DNA of 64,000 bases from Arthrinium phaeospermum. Lineage: Eukaryota > Ascomycota > Sordariomycetes > Amphisphaeriales > Apiosporaceae. The notes under the pieces are model-generated. The model searched no databases. It was not told the DNA's origin and saw nothing but the letters and a program-made list of their open reading frames with translations. Shown here in pieces: positions 47,606 to 56,650 of this stretch. A program made the translations under genes and the position numbers. Numbering within the stretch: position 1 is the stretch's first letter; every line of letters starts with the position of its first letter. The stretch spans positions 496,001 to 560,000 of the forward strand of contig QYRS01000014.1 in assembly GCA_006503535.1 (NCBI GenBank), read 5' to 3'.

Positions 47606-48009
47606 CAGTCCCAGTCTCTTAAGGAAGTCCATCGAGGGTGCTCGTTGGACGGATGACATTGAGCAACCCTCTGAGAAGGTTGGAAAGATCAGATCTGAAT
47701 TTTTGGCATACTGTCGCGAAGGACTACTGGCTATTGCATCTGGCATGGCTGTGGGAGGAAGAGATATGCTTCCGATGACAGATACAGTGATCGAGAATGG
47801 TTAACTCCCATAATGAAATGACCTTCAGCAGCAAATAAGTGCCCATATGGTTTTTCCCAGTGTCTTTCGTGCAATGTCCCATGTTTCTTCGCCCCGCCAC
47901 AGCCTTCTGTGGCCAGCCCCGTCCAGCAGTAGCATATCAAGCTTGCTTCACCCTCAATTCTCACACATTACGGTGCATTGGTTAGATAACTAGCTGCAGG
48001 TCCAAACCG

Positions 48010-48324
48010 TTCGACCCAGCCATCAAGCAAGAGGACAATAACATGAAGCAAACCGTCCAGGAAGGCCGCCCCGCTGATTTGGCCTCCTCGTCATTAACAA
48101 CCGCCAAGCAGGACGAGAAGAGCAGCATACACACCCCCACCTTGGAGCAGCTCCAATGGAAAAAAGCAGAGCTCTCCGACTCCGATAGGCTGCCTAAATT
48201 AACGTCGGGTAAGGTCATCCACAAGGACGGATAGGTCATCGGTATCTACCACATGGATCAAAAGGGCGTTAGGAACTTTCTCCCTTTCACTGCTTCGGTA
48301 ATGTGGAAATTGATAAAAATGTAG
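48010..48324 (+). pseudogene. Relic R2 of the cluster family
   Basis: The frame reads FDPAIKQEDNNMKQTVQE, an intact SUMO-like IKQED, then RLPKLTSGKVIHKDG, an in-frame TAG at 48232, and IGIYHMDQKGVRNFLPF. It ends where the second half of the family domain should start. It matches relic R1 in start, middle and truncation point. It lies downstream of paralogue 3 as R1 lies downstream of paralogue 2. Confidence 0.65.
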
Positions 48325-48387
48325 TCTCTATGTGTTGTCCTCGAAGGCGAAGGGTGACTTCCCGGGTTTGAAATTACTAGCTCCCAG

Positions 48388-48605
48388 TGATTCGACCTAA
48401 TCAGGGAATGACCACCACTGTAACAATCGCCTTAGATCAAACAAATCCGGCCTCTGAAGCAGCCCCTACAGCAGTTTCTACCGTAATAATCAGAACAATC
48501 ATAGCAATCGGGCCTGAACATACTGATCCTGCCTGCCTCTGCGAAAAAAGAAAAACATGAATTGCCGCGTTTCTCCAGCATCATTCTTCTCTCTCTTCCT
48601 CTTCC
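48388..48605 (+). repeat. Duplicated upstream block, copy before paralogue 4
   Basis: It shares ATTCGACC.AATC.GG.A, AACCAC..CTGTAACAATC, CGGCCTCTG.AGCA, CTGATCCTGCCTGCCTC and CCAGCATCATTC.TC with the blocks near 46.5 and 53.6 kb. A TATA-like GTATAAATACC follows at 48632-48642. Confidence 0.7.
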
Positions 48606-48813
48606 TCCCTCCATCAGCTTCTTTGGAGTCGTATAAATACCACTTCCGCTTCCGCCAGACCAAACTGTCTTTATCCTAGGTCCCATCTCTCCATCGCCTG
48701 TAGCGTCTCTTCACTGCCAAGCAACCAACGCAACCCTCCATCTCTTCGAGGCTACCTCAAATGTACAAGACACAACCAACGCAGAACGACACCAGCCAGT
48801 TGTATCTGCCAAG

Positions 48814-49416
48814 ATGCCTCGACATCCCACTCACAACTCGGTCGTCCCTGCTATCAAGCAGGAAGATGCCAAGAAGCAGGATGTCAAGCAGGAGGACATC
48901 AAACAGGAAGACGACAAGCCGGACCTGCAAGCGCTCGAGCCAGCCCGCCGTCAACGCCCTGTTGCTTATGCTGTCTACGACTGGGCTTCCGCCTTTGCCA
49001 AGGCCAGGGGAAAAGCCATGGAGAAGGGCATCGTGGATTACCCACCCCGGCGTGTCGGCCGTGTCATGGAAGACGGCAAGCTCCTCGGCCTGTTCCCTGC
49101 CGAGGTGTACGGCGGCGCCCGTAGTTTCATCGTCTATGACGGCTTTGACGTCCTTGCACGCGTCCAGAATCGCGCCCTCATCGACGGCGTCATCCTCGAG
49201 TTGGCCAGCCTTCACATCGGTCGGCAGGCCAAGACCGACCGTCCCGGCGTGATCGACTTGGTCGTTAAATCGGAGGCGATGCGGGATGATTGGGGCCAGT
49301 TCTGCGGATGGGCCGTCCTGATTCAGCCGGAGACCGTGCCCGGCGTAAAGAGAAAGGCGGAGGAGATCGACCAGGACGATCAGAACACCCCACAGAAGCG
49401 ACGGGCTCGCTGCTGA
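48814..49416 (+). CDS. Cluster paralogue 4
   Basis: The 200-residue product starts MPRHPTHNS. Three psi-K-x-E-D motifs follow (AIKQEDAKK, DVKQED, DIKQEDD, residues 13-32). The domain runs from about residue 54: YDWASAFAKARGKAMEKGI, VGRVMEDGKLLGLF, FIVYDGFDVLARVQNRALI, LASLHIGR, IDLVVKSEAM and CGWAVLIQPE. The tail is basic (VKRKAEE, QKRRARC). Paralogue 5 is its closest relative (shared RALI/PALI, LASLHIGR.A, FCGWAV). The two converge on opposite strands, with about 1.2 kb between their stops. Predicted to be nuclear; the function is unknown. Confidence 0.88.
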   Translation: MPRHPTHNSVVPAIKQEDAKKQDVKQEDIKQEDDKPDLQALEPARRQRPVAYAVYDWASAFAKARGKAMEKGIVDYPPRRVGRVMEDGKLLGLFPAEVYGGARSFIVYDGFDVLARVQNRALIDGVILELASLHIGRQAKTDRPGVIDLVVKSEAMRDDWGQFCGWAVLIQPETVPGVKRKAEEIDQDDQNTPQKRRARC

Positions 49417-49444
49417 GAACCACGATGGTGGACAAATGGGATTG

Positions 49445-49513
49445 GTAAGTTCCCATTAACTTCTTTCCTCCTGTCCCGGCTCCCTGAACCTTTTCTAATG
49501 TCATTTCCCACAG
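49445..49513 (+). other. Probable 3' UTR intron, paralogue 4
   Basis: It starts GTAAGTTCC, contains TTTTCTAATG and ends CCCACAG (69 nt). It begins 28 nt after the stop. Confidence 0.65.
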
Positions 49514-50595
49514 CTCTCGAGAACGGCTCCCACGATTAGACCAACTACGAGACGTAGACTCGAGACGCATTCTGGCTCATCTGCCACACTTGCTGCCATT
49601 GTTACAAAACACCATCTTATGGAGATACGCTTCGTCGCTTCATCTGGATATGTAGACGACGGCTATCGGATTGAGAGTTACCTTGGACGCAAAGGATATG
49701 TGATGGGAGACGTGGATCCGCAAAGACCAAATCTGCTGCTCGATTTATGAGGGGAACCCCTGCTGGGGAACATGGATAGAGTGAACACGAAAAGAATCAT
49801 CAGAGAATCATGGTTCCTGCATTGCTCGAGATGTAATTGAGAATACGAACATTTTGTCCCCTAGTACCATCTCTGATACACAATTCATATTTCCTTGTTC
49901 CTATGTTTTAATACCTGGGGTGTTGATGCTCAACGTGGATTTTATATCTTTTAGGATCGAAAGATCCAAATCGGTACAGATACACGCCAGGACTTCGAAC
50001 CCATCGTCAGTTACTGGTTCTTTCGTCTTGTAAATTCGTGGCTCCCTGTATCCTGGTATGATTAATGCTGGTCTATGACTTTTGACTCGGACCTTTTAGT
50101 AGTGAATAGATAGGTGCCTATTATTGAAGTAGGAGGATTTCAACACAAACGCACTTCCATCTAAACCACCTCTTAATCACGTTGTCATGGCCTAGTTAAA
50201 GCTGTGAAGCACTTGGAACATCACCAGAAGAAATGGAAAGAAGTTAGTTTTACACATCACGCAGGGCAAAAGCTGTTCGTATTTGCTTGGCTATCTCAAG
50301 TGCCACAAGAACCAGCTGTCTCAATAATACAATCCTAATTTCATGGTTCCATGTTCATCTGCTGTTTCCCATCGCGTTGATTCTCATCCAACAAGAAATG
50401 CCAGAACCTGCTAGAATGATTGTGCCTGCCCCGATCCGGCTGTCCAAGATCGGCCTTGGGTCGGCCAAAAATGCCTCCATCTCTTGATAGCATTCCGTGA
50501 TGCTGATGTTCGCAGTTATCCATTCCCTTATTGTACATCATATCCTACAAGGTTTCCTCCCATATTCCTCAAGCGAATGACAGCAAGTGCGTTGC
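49514..50595. other. Convergent 3' flanks of paralogues 4 and 5
   Basis: No further gene is supported. The minus strand near 50530-50545 reads ATGATGTACAATA, matching the 3' UTR motif of paralogues 7 and 8, but no GTAAG donor follows. Confidence 0.45.
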
Positions 50596-51180
50596 TCAGT
50601 GCTCAGTGCGTCGCTTCATCTGCTTGCTGTGGTTCTGATCATCGGCCTGCTTCCGCTTCTTGCCGGGAGGAACCTCGGGCTCGAACATGACAGCCCAGCC
50701 GCAGAAGGCGCCCTCGTCATCCTTCATCATCGCAGTCGTGACGGTAAGTTCAATGTCGTCCAGGTGCTGGCTCTGAGCCTTGCGTCCGATATGCAGACTG
50801 GCGAGGTCGTAGAGCAACTCGTTGATCAAGGCCGGCTCCCGAACACTGGCCAAGACGTCGTAGCCATCGTACGCAATGAACTCGCGCTCGCCGAAGGGAT
50901 TCGTGTCGATGAAGGAGATCAGCTGGCCATCCTGGAAAACGCGGCCGACGCGGGAGGCGGGAAGCTCGGCGATGCCTTCACTGCGGGCCTTCTCCTTGGC
51001 TTCGTGGATGGCGGAGTCCCAGTGGTAGCCAGGGTAGCGAGTCGGGCGCTTACGAGGTGCTGGCTTGGGGTCCTCTTGCTTCAGATCCTCTTGATTGAGA
51101 TCCTCCTGCTTCAAGTCCTCCTGCTTCACGTCTTCGTGCTTGATAGCAGGAGCAGAGGTGTTGCGACCGAATCGAGGCAT
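50596..51180 (-). CDS. Cluster paralogue 5
   Basis: The start at 51180 (MPRFGRNTS) is chosen from the other members; the frame is open upstream. The product is 194 residues. The N-terminus holds a five-fold KQED-type array (IKHED, VKQED, LKQED, LNQED, LKQED) in which one unit has lost its Lys. The domain follows from about residue 51: YHWDSAIHEAKEKARSEGI, VGRVFQDGQLISFI, FIAYDGYDVLASVREPALI, LASLHIGRKA, IELTVTTAMM and FCGWAVMFEPE. It ends GKKRKQ...KQMKRRTEH, a bipartite NLS-like tail. It is the only intact member without an evident 3' UTR intron. Confidence 0.88.
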   Translation of the reverse strand: MPRFGRNTSAPAIKHEDVKQEDLKQEDLNQEDLKQEDPKPAPRKRPTRYPGYHWDSAIHEAKEKARSEGIAELPASRVGRVFQDGQLISFIDTNPFGEREFIAYDGYDVLASVREPALINELLYDLASLHIGRKAQSQHLDDIELTVTTAMMKDDEGAFCGWAVMFEPEVPPGKKRKQADDQNHSKQMKRRTEH

Positions 51181-52204
51181 CGTGACTGATGGTAGTGGAT
51201 AGTTGTTGATGATGAAGGTTGGTAGTTGGTGGTGACGTTGCTTGTTGACGGGAAAGCGGAGAAATAGGGAAGCAGAGAAAAGAAGATGTGCTTGTGAAGG
51301 ACGATGTACTCGTATGTTTCCAGGGATGATGATGGATCTCGATGATTGATGATGGATGTTGATGTTGAGATACAATGTTGCTGTTGAACAGGGAGAAATG
51401 GAGCAAGAGAAGATCTTGGTTACGTGACATCGATTTATTATTTCGTACGGGCATTGAATGCAAGCTTATGCTAGCTATGTGCAGTCCCGCCCACGCGGGT
51501 ACCTTGCATATCATATTTATAGCTCTATGCAAGTGAAGTAGCTGCGAACGAATCGTGGCACGCGTTCTAGTGGTTCTAGGTACCTGACACCTGATGTGAG
51601 CTAGCACGCGAGGCCTTATGGCAATGTGCAACAGGACGTCGGGTAGTAACCCTAACATACTTATAAGCTGATCTCTCCTGTGTTTCGATTGACTGCGAAA
51701 GAGACGGGCTACGAGAATAGAACAAAGTTATGGCAACAAGCCGGGCCAGTCTTCTTGCAGGCTCACACAAGTACAATCCTGAGAATTTGCAAATCACTAA
51801 TGGCAGCAACGAGAGAGGTATGTGTGTGTATGTGTATTTATTGTGGTGAGAAACAGTGAGATGGTCTGTATCCTCAAATTCATCTCTGCCATTCCTATGT
51901 AGGTTTCCATGGCCCTGCATCATGCCTCATGCGTCCATTGCTATAATACACATGCCCATCTTGCCTGTCCAGCAACGATCCATAAACTCGCGCTCATACT
52001 ACCCAAGCATGGTTCCTCCAATATCCGGGACCGCCTCGCATTAAGCAAGTGGCAACATATCTGTGGGGAAGAGGGCTGGAGCGCACTATACAAGAGATTC
52101 GTCGGTAGGTCGTCAAAGGTTCTCGTCGAGGAGAGTGGTCATCACGATTGATGGGATTCAAGCAAATTTCCTCGTGGGAGAACAATCCCATTCGCGCTGA
52201 TAAT
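51181..52204. other. Intergenic between paralogues 5 and 6
   Basis: No gene is supported. The minus-strand leader of paralogue 5 is rich in CATCATC/CAACATC repeats. The right end is the 3' flank of paralogue 6. Confidence 0.4.
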
Positions 52205-52266
52205 CTGCCGCAAAGAAGTTAGCATCGGTAGAAAACTTGGGAGTAGAGTTGTAATTGTGTGCTTAC
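52205..52266 (-). other. Probable 3' UTR intron, paralogue 6
   Basis: The minus strand reads ACTCGCTGGATATG, then GTAAGCACA, with GATGCTAACTTC inside and GCGGCAG at the end (62 nt). The exon side CGACTCGCTGG...TGG matches the donor flank of paralogues 7 and 8. It begins 109 nt after the stop. Confidence 0.75.
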
Positions 52267-52375
52267 CATATCCAGCGAGTCGTCATATATGATACCAAGC
52301 ATAATCCACAGTTTTCGCTCTTCACCAAAGCCAGTGGATGAATCGTTGTCATGTTGTGAGATAGTGAGGTGGTGT

Positions 52376-52996
52376 TTAGGCGCGTCGGGCGCGCTTCTTC
52401 TGGCCCTGATTCGACTTGGCTTGGTCCTCGGCTGACATCTTGACAGCCCATCCGCCCCCCAGGTTGCCCTTGATCTTGATGCGGCTCACATCAAGCTCGT
52501 GGTCATGCGGGTGCGACCAGCCGAGTCTCTCACCGATGTAGAGCCTAGCAAGGTCGTGTACAGCCGTCTCCATCTCAAAGTCCTCAATGCGAGCGAGAAT
52601 GTCGAGCCCGTCGTAGACGATGAAGTTCTGGGCCGGGCGAACCTTGTCCATGTCGAAGAGACCGATCAGTTGGCCTGCCTCGACCACACGACCGACCTGC
52701 ATTGATGGGATATCGTCGATTCCCAGGCTGCGGGCATGCATGGATGCATGTGCGACTGCATCATCCCACTTGTACTCAATCCGAGCTCGAGGGTGGTGGG
52801 TGCGGGCACGCTTCATGCCGGTCTGGTCCTCTTGCTTGATGGCGACTTGGTCATCATCGTCGGTAGTGTAGTCGCTAGCAGCTTGAGAGGCAATGCGTCG
52901 GAGAGGCTTCTTCTCGTCCTTGTCCTCCTTCTTGATGTAGGCGCTTGGGGCCTGGCTGTCGAGGACCTCCCGCTTGACCTTGACGTCACGAGGCAT
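52376..52996 (-). CDS. Cluster paralogue 6
   Basis: The 206-residue product starts MPRDVKVKREVL. It carries three SUMO-consensus motifs (VKRE, IKKED, IKQEDQ) before residue 60. The domain begins at YKWDDAVAHASMHARSLGI (about residue 75). It continues QVGRVVEAGQLIGLFDMD, NFIVYDGLDILARIED, LARLYIGERLGWSHPHDH, LDVSRIKIKG and GGWAVKM. The tail QKKRARRA looks like a nuclear localisation signal. Its nearest relative is paralogue 9. It is transcribed away from paralogue 7, and the two share an intergenic region of about 1.15 kb with two TATA-like ATAAAT sites on each side. Confidence 0.88.
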   Translation of the reverse strand: MPRDVKVKREVLDSQAPSAYIKKEDKDEKKPLRRIASQAASDYTTDDDDQVAIKQEDQTGMKRARTHHPRARIEYKWDDAVAHASMHARSLGIDDIPSMQVGRVVEAGQLIGLFDMDKVRPAQNFIVYDGLDILARIEDFEMETAVHDLARLYIGERLGWSHPHDHELDVSRIKIKGNLGGGWAVKMSAEDQAKSNQGQKKRARRA

Positions 52997-53199
52997 TGTG
53001 ATGAATGAATGAATGGAGTAGAACTTGGTGACGAGGTGTGTGTGGTTTTGGTTTTGGTTGACGAGTGACGAAGGAACTGGTGTGATGACGCGCTAGGTCA
53101 CGATGAAAATTCAATGTGAAGGTTCACGGTGAAGCTTGGTAGAGATTGGTAGAGAAGAGGAAAAAGGTGACAATAGTGAAAGCAGATTGGTCTGGATGA

Positions 53200-53320
53200 G
53201 AGGCGCAATTTATATGTGTCCGGAGAGCTGGAGATGTGGATGTGGATGTGGATGTTGATGAGGAGAGGAGGAAGATCCGGGGAGGGGCCTGGGGAAGGAG
53301 GGGTGTATTTATGCCTTTCC
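53200..53320 (-). promoter_or_regulatory. Two TATA-like sites upstream of paralogue 6
   Basis: On the minus strand, GGCATAAATACACC (near 53311) and ACATATAAATTGCGCCTC (near 53205) lie about 105 bp apart, the same double arrangement as before paralogues 7 and 8. Confidence 0.5.
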
Positions 53321-53544
53321 AGAGGGCTCGGGATCAGTAAGTGTGATTTGATTGACTGATCTGCTTGATTGGTTTTCTGTAACTGAAGCTGTACCGTGGA
53401 TTGTTTGGTGAATCGAAAGTGATTGTTACGAGAGCTTGTGGTGGATTTAGGGGTTTGCTCCCCCTAAAGCTGTTTCGGTACCGTGTAATTGTGGGGCGCC
53501 TTTCCGTTTTTGGAATAATTAGGAATTGAATAATAACCAGCTTC

Positions 53545-53775
53545 TACTAATTCGACCCAATCGGGAAATAACCACTGCTATAATCAACTGAACCAGGCCT
53601 CTGTAGCAACCTCTGTAGCAGCATCTACAGCGGTCTCTACTGCAACAATCGGAACAATTACCAAGTACAGCAAACAAATCCACATTTACTGATCTTGCCT
53701 CTGATCCTGCCTCTCCGGAGAGATATAAATAGACGCCTTCCTCCAGCATTATCTTGCTTCCACCTCTTCCTCTTT
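53545..53775 (+). repeat. Duplicated upstream block, copy before paralogue 7
   Basis: It shares ATTCGACCCAATCGGGAAATAACCAC, AGGCCTCTGTAGCAAC, CCACATTTACTGAT and ATAAAT..ACGCCTTCCTCCAGCAT with the block before paralogue 3 over more than 200 bp. It ends in a TATA-like ATATAAATA at 53722-53732. Confidence 0.75.
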
Positions 53776-53814
53776 CTCTCAACCATCGGTACATCTGAAC
53801 ACATCAGAACACCA

Positions 53815-53880
53815 CAACATCAACATCCATCCGCGTCTTCATCCCTGGAAGTTTATAAATACATCTTCCTTCCCAACCCA
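53815..53880 (+). promoter_or_regulatory. Second TATA-like promoter block of paralogue 7
   Basis: CATCCATCCGCGTCTTCATC followed by TTTATAAATACATCTTCCTTCCC. It is nearly identical to 55585-55643 before paralogue 8, and each lies about 300 bp upstream of the ATG. Confidence 0.65.
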
Positions 53881-54142
53881 GTCTCTTTCTTTTTCTTGCC
53901 ATCTTTCCATCTGGAAAACGCAACAATCCATCACAATCCTCCACCTCGCCTCTTCTACGCGTCTCTTCACCGCGCCTTGCATCCTTCATCAAGCATATTC
54001 TCATCAGCATCATACGGACATTCTGCACAGCTGAAACCACATTTGTTCGTCACAAAACGTCATTGTTGTTTCCAGCACAACTTCTTCTTCACTCATCAGA
54101 ACACAACCACCCACATCAATCGCTGCTATCCACTTAAACAAG

Positions 54143-54844
54143 ATGCCTCGTGGAAAGTCCAGCCAGTTCAACCTGGTCAGCCGTTTCGGCCAAGTCACCC
54201 AGCTCCCCGACGAGTTCGACCAAGAGGCATCCTCCGGCGATGCGATGATCAAGCAAGAGACCTACGATCGCAAGGTCAAACACGAGGCTAGCGAGCGTCC
54301 GAACTTGAACAACTTCGTCAAGCACGAAGACCAGGGCGACAAGAAGCCACGCCGCGCTACAATCAAGCAGGAGGGTCGAGACCTGAAGAAGCGCACCTTG
54401 AATGACCTCTCTGGCGCCCAAGCCCAATACAATTGGGACGTGGAGCGAGACCGCGCCACTGCCAAAGCCAGCCGTCTCGGGCTCAAGGAGCTTCCGGCCA
54501 ACGAGGTCGCCCAGGTCATCGAGCATGGCACGTTGACGAAGATCTTCCACGCCAACTGGCAGTACGAGCAACTCGACAGTTTCTTCCACTACGACGGCCT
54601 TGAAGTCTTGGCCCGTGTGCTTAACTACGATATGCAGGCGGCTGTCTGCGACCTCGCCGCTATTCACATTGGTGAGAGGCTCGGTTGGTCCCATCCGGAC
54701 GACCACGATCTTCAGGTCAGCAGTGTGCAGATGAAGGGAATGAATTCGCGCGCATATGCGGTCAAGGTGTCTCCGCCCAAGGACTACCTGGCCGGGGCCG
54801 TCCAAACCAAGAAGATGCGCGGAGGACGCGCTCGCTACGACTAA
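54143..54844 (+). CDS. Cluster paralogue 7
   Basis: The 233-residue product starts MPRGKSSQFNLVSRFGQV. This start is confirmed by the matching N-terminus of paralogue 8 (FGQ...QLPD.F.Q). It has four SUMO-consensus motifs (IKQET, VKHEA, VKHED, IKQEG) at residues 36-80. The domain runs from about residue 97: YNWDVERDRATAKASRLGL, KELPANEVAQVIEHGTLTK, SFFHYDGLEVLARV, LAAIHIGERLGWSHPDDH and SSVQMKG. The final GGWAV has become RAYAVKVSPPKDY. The tail is basic (KKMRGGRARYD). It is the sister of paralogue 8, which has lost most of the SUMO-like segment. The function is unknown. Confidence 0.88.
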   Translation: MPRGKSSQFNLVSRFGQVTQLPDEFDQEASSGDAMIKQETYDRKVKHEASERPNLNNFVKHEDQGDKKPRRATIKQEGRDLKKRTLNDLSGAQAQYNWDVERDRATAKASRLGLKELPANEVAQVIEHGTLTKIFHANWQYEQLDSFFHYDGLEVLARVLNYDMQAAVCDLAAIHIGERLGWSHPDDHDLQVSSVQMKGMNSRAYAVKVSPPKDYLAGAVQTKKMRGGRARYD

Positions 54845-54919
54845 GTGCGGCCGCACAGGCAAGGAAACAACTCATGCGAGAAACGAGTTGGCAGATTGGT
54901 TTCAGCCAAAAAGCACCAA

Positions 54920-54936
54920 GGATGATGTACGATAGA
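54920..54936 (+). promoter_or_regulatory. Conserved 3' UTR motif, paralogue 7
   Basis: GATGATGTACGATAGAGGCGAT stands 20-40 nt before the 3' UTR intron. It recurs behind paralogue 8 and, degenerate, behind paralogue 5. Confidence 0.55.
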
Positions 54937-54959
54937 GGCGATACGAGTCGCTGGGCTTG

Positions 54960-55020
54960 GTAAGTCATCTACACAACTGGACACCCAGATTCAGTGCTGT
55001 AACTAACAAACCTTCACCAG
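54960..55020 (+). other. Probable 3' UTR intron, paralogue 7
   Basis: The exon CGCTGGGCTTG is followed by GTAAGTCAT; CTGTAACTAACAAA is a strong branch site and the intron ends TTCACCAG (61 nt). It begins 115 nt after the stop. Confidence 0.8.
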
Positions 55021-55446
55021 CTCACCAGTGACAGATGGTACAATTTAATTACGAAGCACCTGGATAATGAGTAATGACGACCCGGCGAACCAGCAGATTC
55101 GACGTTCCCCCCCGACTTGCGCATGACAACACGCCCCAGCTATTGCTGCTACTACGCAATTGCTACTAGCTTCGCTGGGAACAGTTTGGCAACCTTTGGG
55201 GGAATCATGGTTGAACACCAATGGCGCGAGATGGTTAAATTATTGCATGATCGCCGGCTTTTGGACTGCATTTGAATGAAATGGGTCATGAGGTACATAG
55301 GAGCTTGATGATTAATACAGCTGTGTGCCTCTATTTGTCCTGATATTGCCTCCTCTCGTAATTATGTATCATTGCAAGATCTTCTCGTCTTACTTGTGTA
55401 ATGTTTGTTTTCACTTATCTTATCGTTCTGGCCACTTTGCTGTTCT

Positions 55447-55565
55447 TGTATTCAATTGCATAAACCCCAAAGCACCTCGCCATCAGCTACTTGAAGCTCC
55501 GAAACCCAGCTCTCGGTCTACATAAATTGACGCCTTGCTCCAGCATCATTCTACTTCCTCCTCTC
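55447..55565 (+). repeat. Duplicated promoter block before paralogue 8
   Basis: GTATTCAATTGCA, AGCACC.CGC, ATCA.CTACTTG.AGCTC and CAGCTCGGT.TAC are shared with 57166-57245 before paralogue 9. The following CATAAATTGACGCCTTGCTCCAGCATCATTC is shared with the blocks at 46.6 and 53.7 kb. Confidence 0.7.
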
Positions 55566-55584
55566 CTCAACAACATCGACATCA

Positions 55585-55643
55585 GCACCCATCCATCCGC
55601 GTCTTCATCTCTGGGAGCACATAAATACGCCTTTCTTCCCAAG
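55585..55643 (+). promoter_or_regulatory. Second TATA-like promoter block of paralogue 8
   Basis: CATCCATCCGCGTCTTCATC, then CACATAAATACGCCTTTCTTCCC, matching 53815-53880 before paralogue 7. Confidence 0.65.
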
Positions 55644-55945
55644 CCACTGCCTTCTCTTTCTCTTTCTCTTTCATCTTGTCATCTCTGCACCTGACAATCA
55701 AACATCTTGACCACAAACATCCATCGCGACTCGTCACAGCAACTTGTCTCACCACCACACTTCACCACCGCGACTCCTTCATCGCGCTTTACTTCATTCC
55801 ATCTTGCATCACCGCGCAGACTACAAGTCATCAACAAGCACCAAAGAACTCCGTAGTTGTTGTTGACACAACATCTCGATCATTCCCCATCAAATCACAC
55901 TCCAAAAAAACAACCACCATCTTCACTTTCATCAGCTTCATCAAG

Positions 55946-56476
55946 ATGCCTCACGGAAAGATCTCCAAGTCCAGCCAGGCCGCCATCATCTCCAAGTTCG
56001 GCCAGATCGCACAACTGCCCGACTTGTTTGCCCAGGATGAGTCCTCCAACCACGAGATCGAGCGGGAGGTCGACCAGAAGACCTACGATTGGAACGACAA
56101 GAAGAGCCGAGCCATCGCTAAGGCTCGCAGCCTCGGAGTCGCGGAGCTTCCAGCCAACCAAGTGGCTCAGCTCGTCGACCAGGGCACCGTCACGCGCCTG
56201 ATTCACAACAACCAGACCGGCGAGAAGCGCTACAGCTTCTTCTTTTACGATGGCCTTCACGTTTTGGCTTGCATTCAGAACTCCGAGATGGAAGCAGCCG
56301 TCTACGACATCGCGGCCCATTGCTATGGCCAGGTTCTCGGTTGGGCCCACCCGAGCGATTACGCTCTCGAGGTGAGCCGCGTCCAAATGACGGGCGTCTA
56401 CTCAGGCTCGTACGTACTTAAGCTGTCGAGCCCCAAGGACTATCCGTCCGGGAAGCGCACTGCCCGTGCTGGCTAA
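55946..56476 (+). CDS. Cluster paralogue 8
   Basis: The start at 55946 (MPHGKISKSSQAAIISKFGQ) aligns with paralogue 7; the frame is open upstream. The product is 176 residues. The segment carrying SUMO-like motifs in paralogue 7 is reduced here to EIEREVDQKTYDWN, so the linker looks deleted. The domain follows: YDWNDKKSRAIAKARSLGV, AELPANQVAQLVDQGTVTR, FFFYDGLHVLACIQNSEM, VYDIAAHCYGQVLGWAHPSD, SRVQMTG and SYVLKLSSPKDY. LHIGR has become HCYGQ. It ends GKRTARAG. The function is unknown. Confidence 0.87.
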   Translation: MPHGKISKSSQAAIISKFGQIAQLPDLFAQDESSNHEIEREVDQKTYDWNDKKSRAIAKARSLGVAELPANQVAQLVDQGTVTRLIHNNQTGEKRYSFFFYDGLHVLACIQNSEMEAAVYDIAAHCYGQVLGWAHPSDYALEVSRVQMTGVYSGSYVLKLSSPKDYPSGKRTARAG

Positions 56477-56552
56477 GAGCGAATGATGAAAAAGCAACAC
56501 ACACACATGAGATGGCACAATGTCTTGCAGTTCGACTGCAACAAACCCTTAC

Positions 56553-56569
56553 AGATGATGTACGATAGG
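56553..56569 (+). promoter_or_regulatory. Conserved 3' UTR motif, paralogue 8
   Basis: GATGATGTACGATAGGTGCGAT matches the motif behind paralogue 7 at almost every base and lies at the same distance before the intron. Confidence 0.55.
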
Positions 56570-56592
56570 TGCGATGTGGAACGCTGGGTTTG

Positions 56593-56650
56593 GTAAGTAC
56601 TTGATCATGACCGCACCCAACATCAATGCTAACTAGCAAATCTGCACCAG
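56593..56650 (+). other. Probable 3' UTR intron, paralogue 8
   Basis: CGCTGGGTTTG is followed by GTAAGTACT; it contains AATGCTAACTAGC and ends TGCACCAG (58 nt). It begins 116 nt after the stop. Confidence 0.8.

Noticed and set aside
54134..54862. 242-codon minus-strand frame in the cluster
   Set aside because: It is antisense to paralogue 7. Similar antisense frames under the other paralogues reflect codon bias, not overlapping genes.
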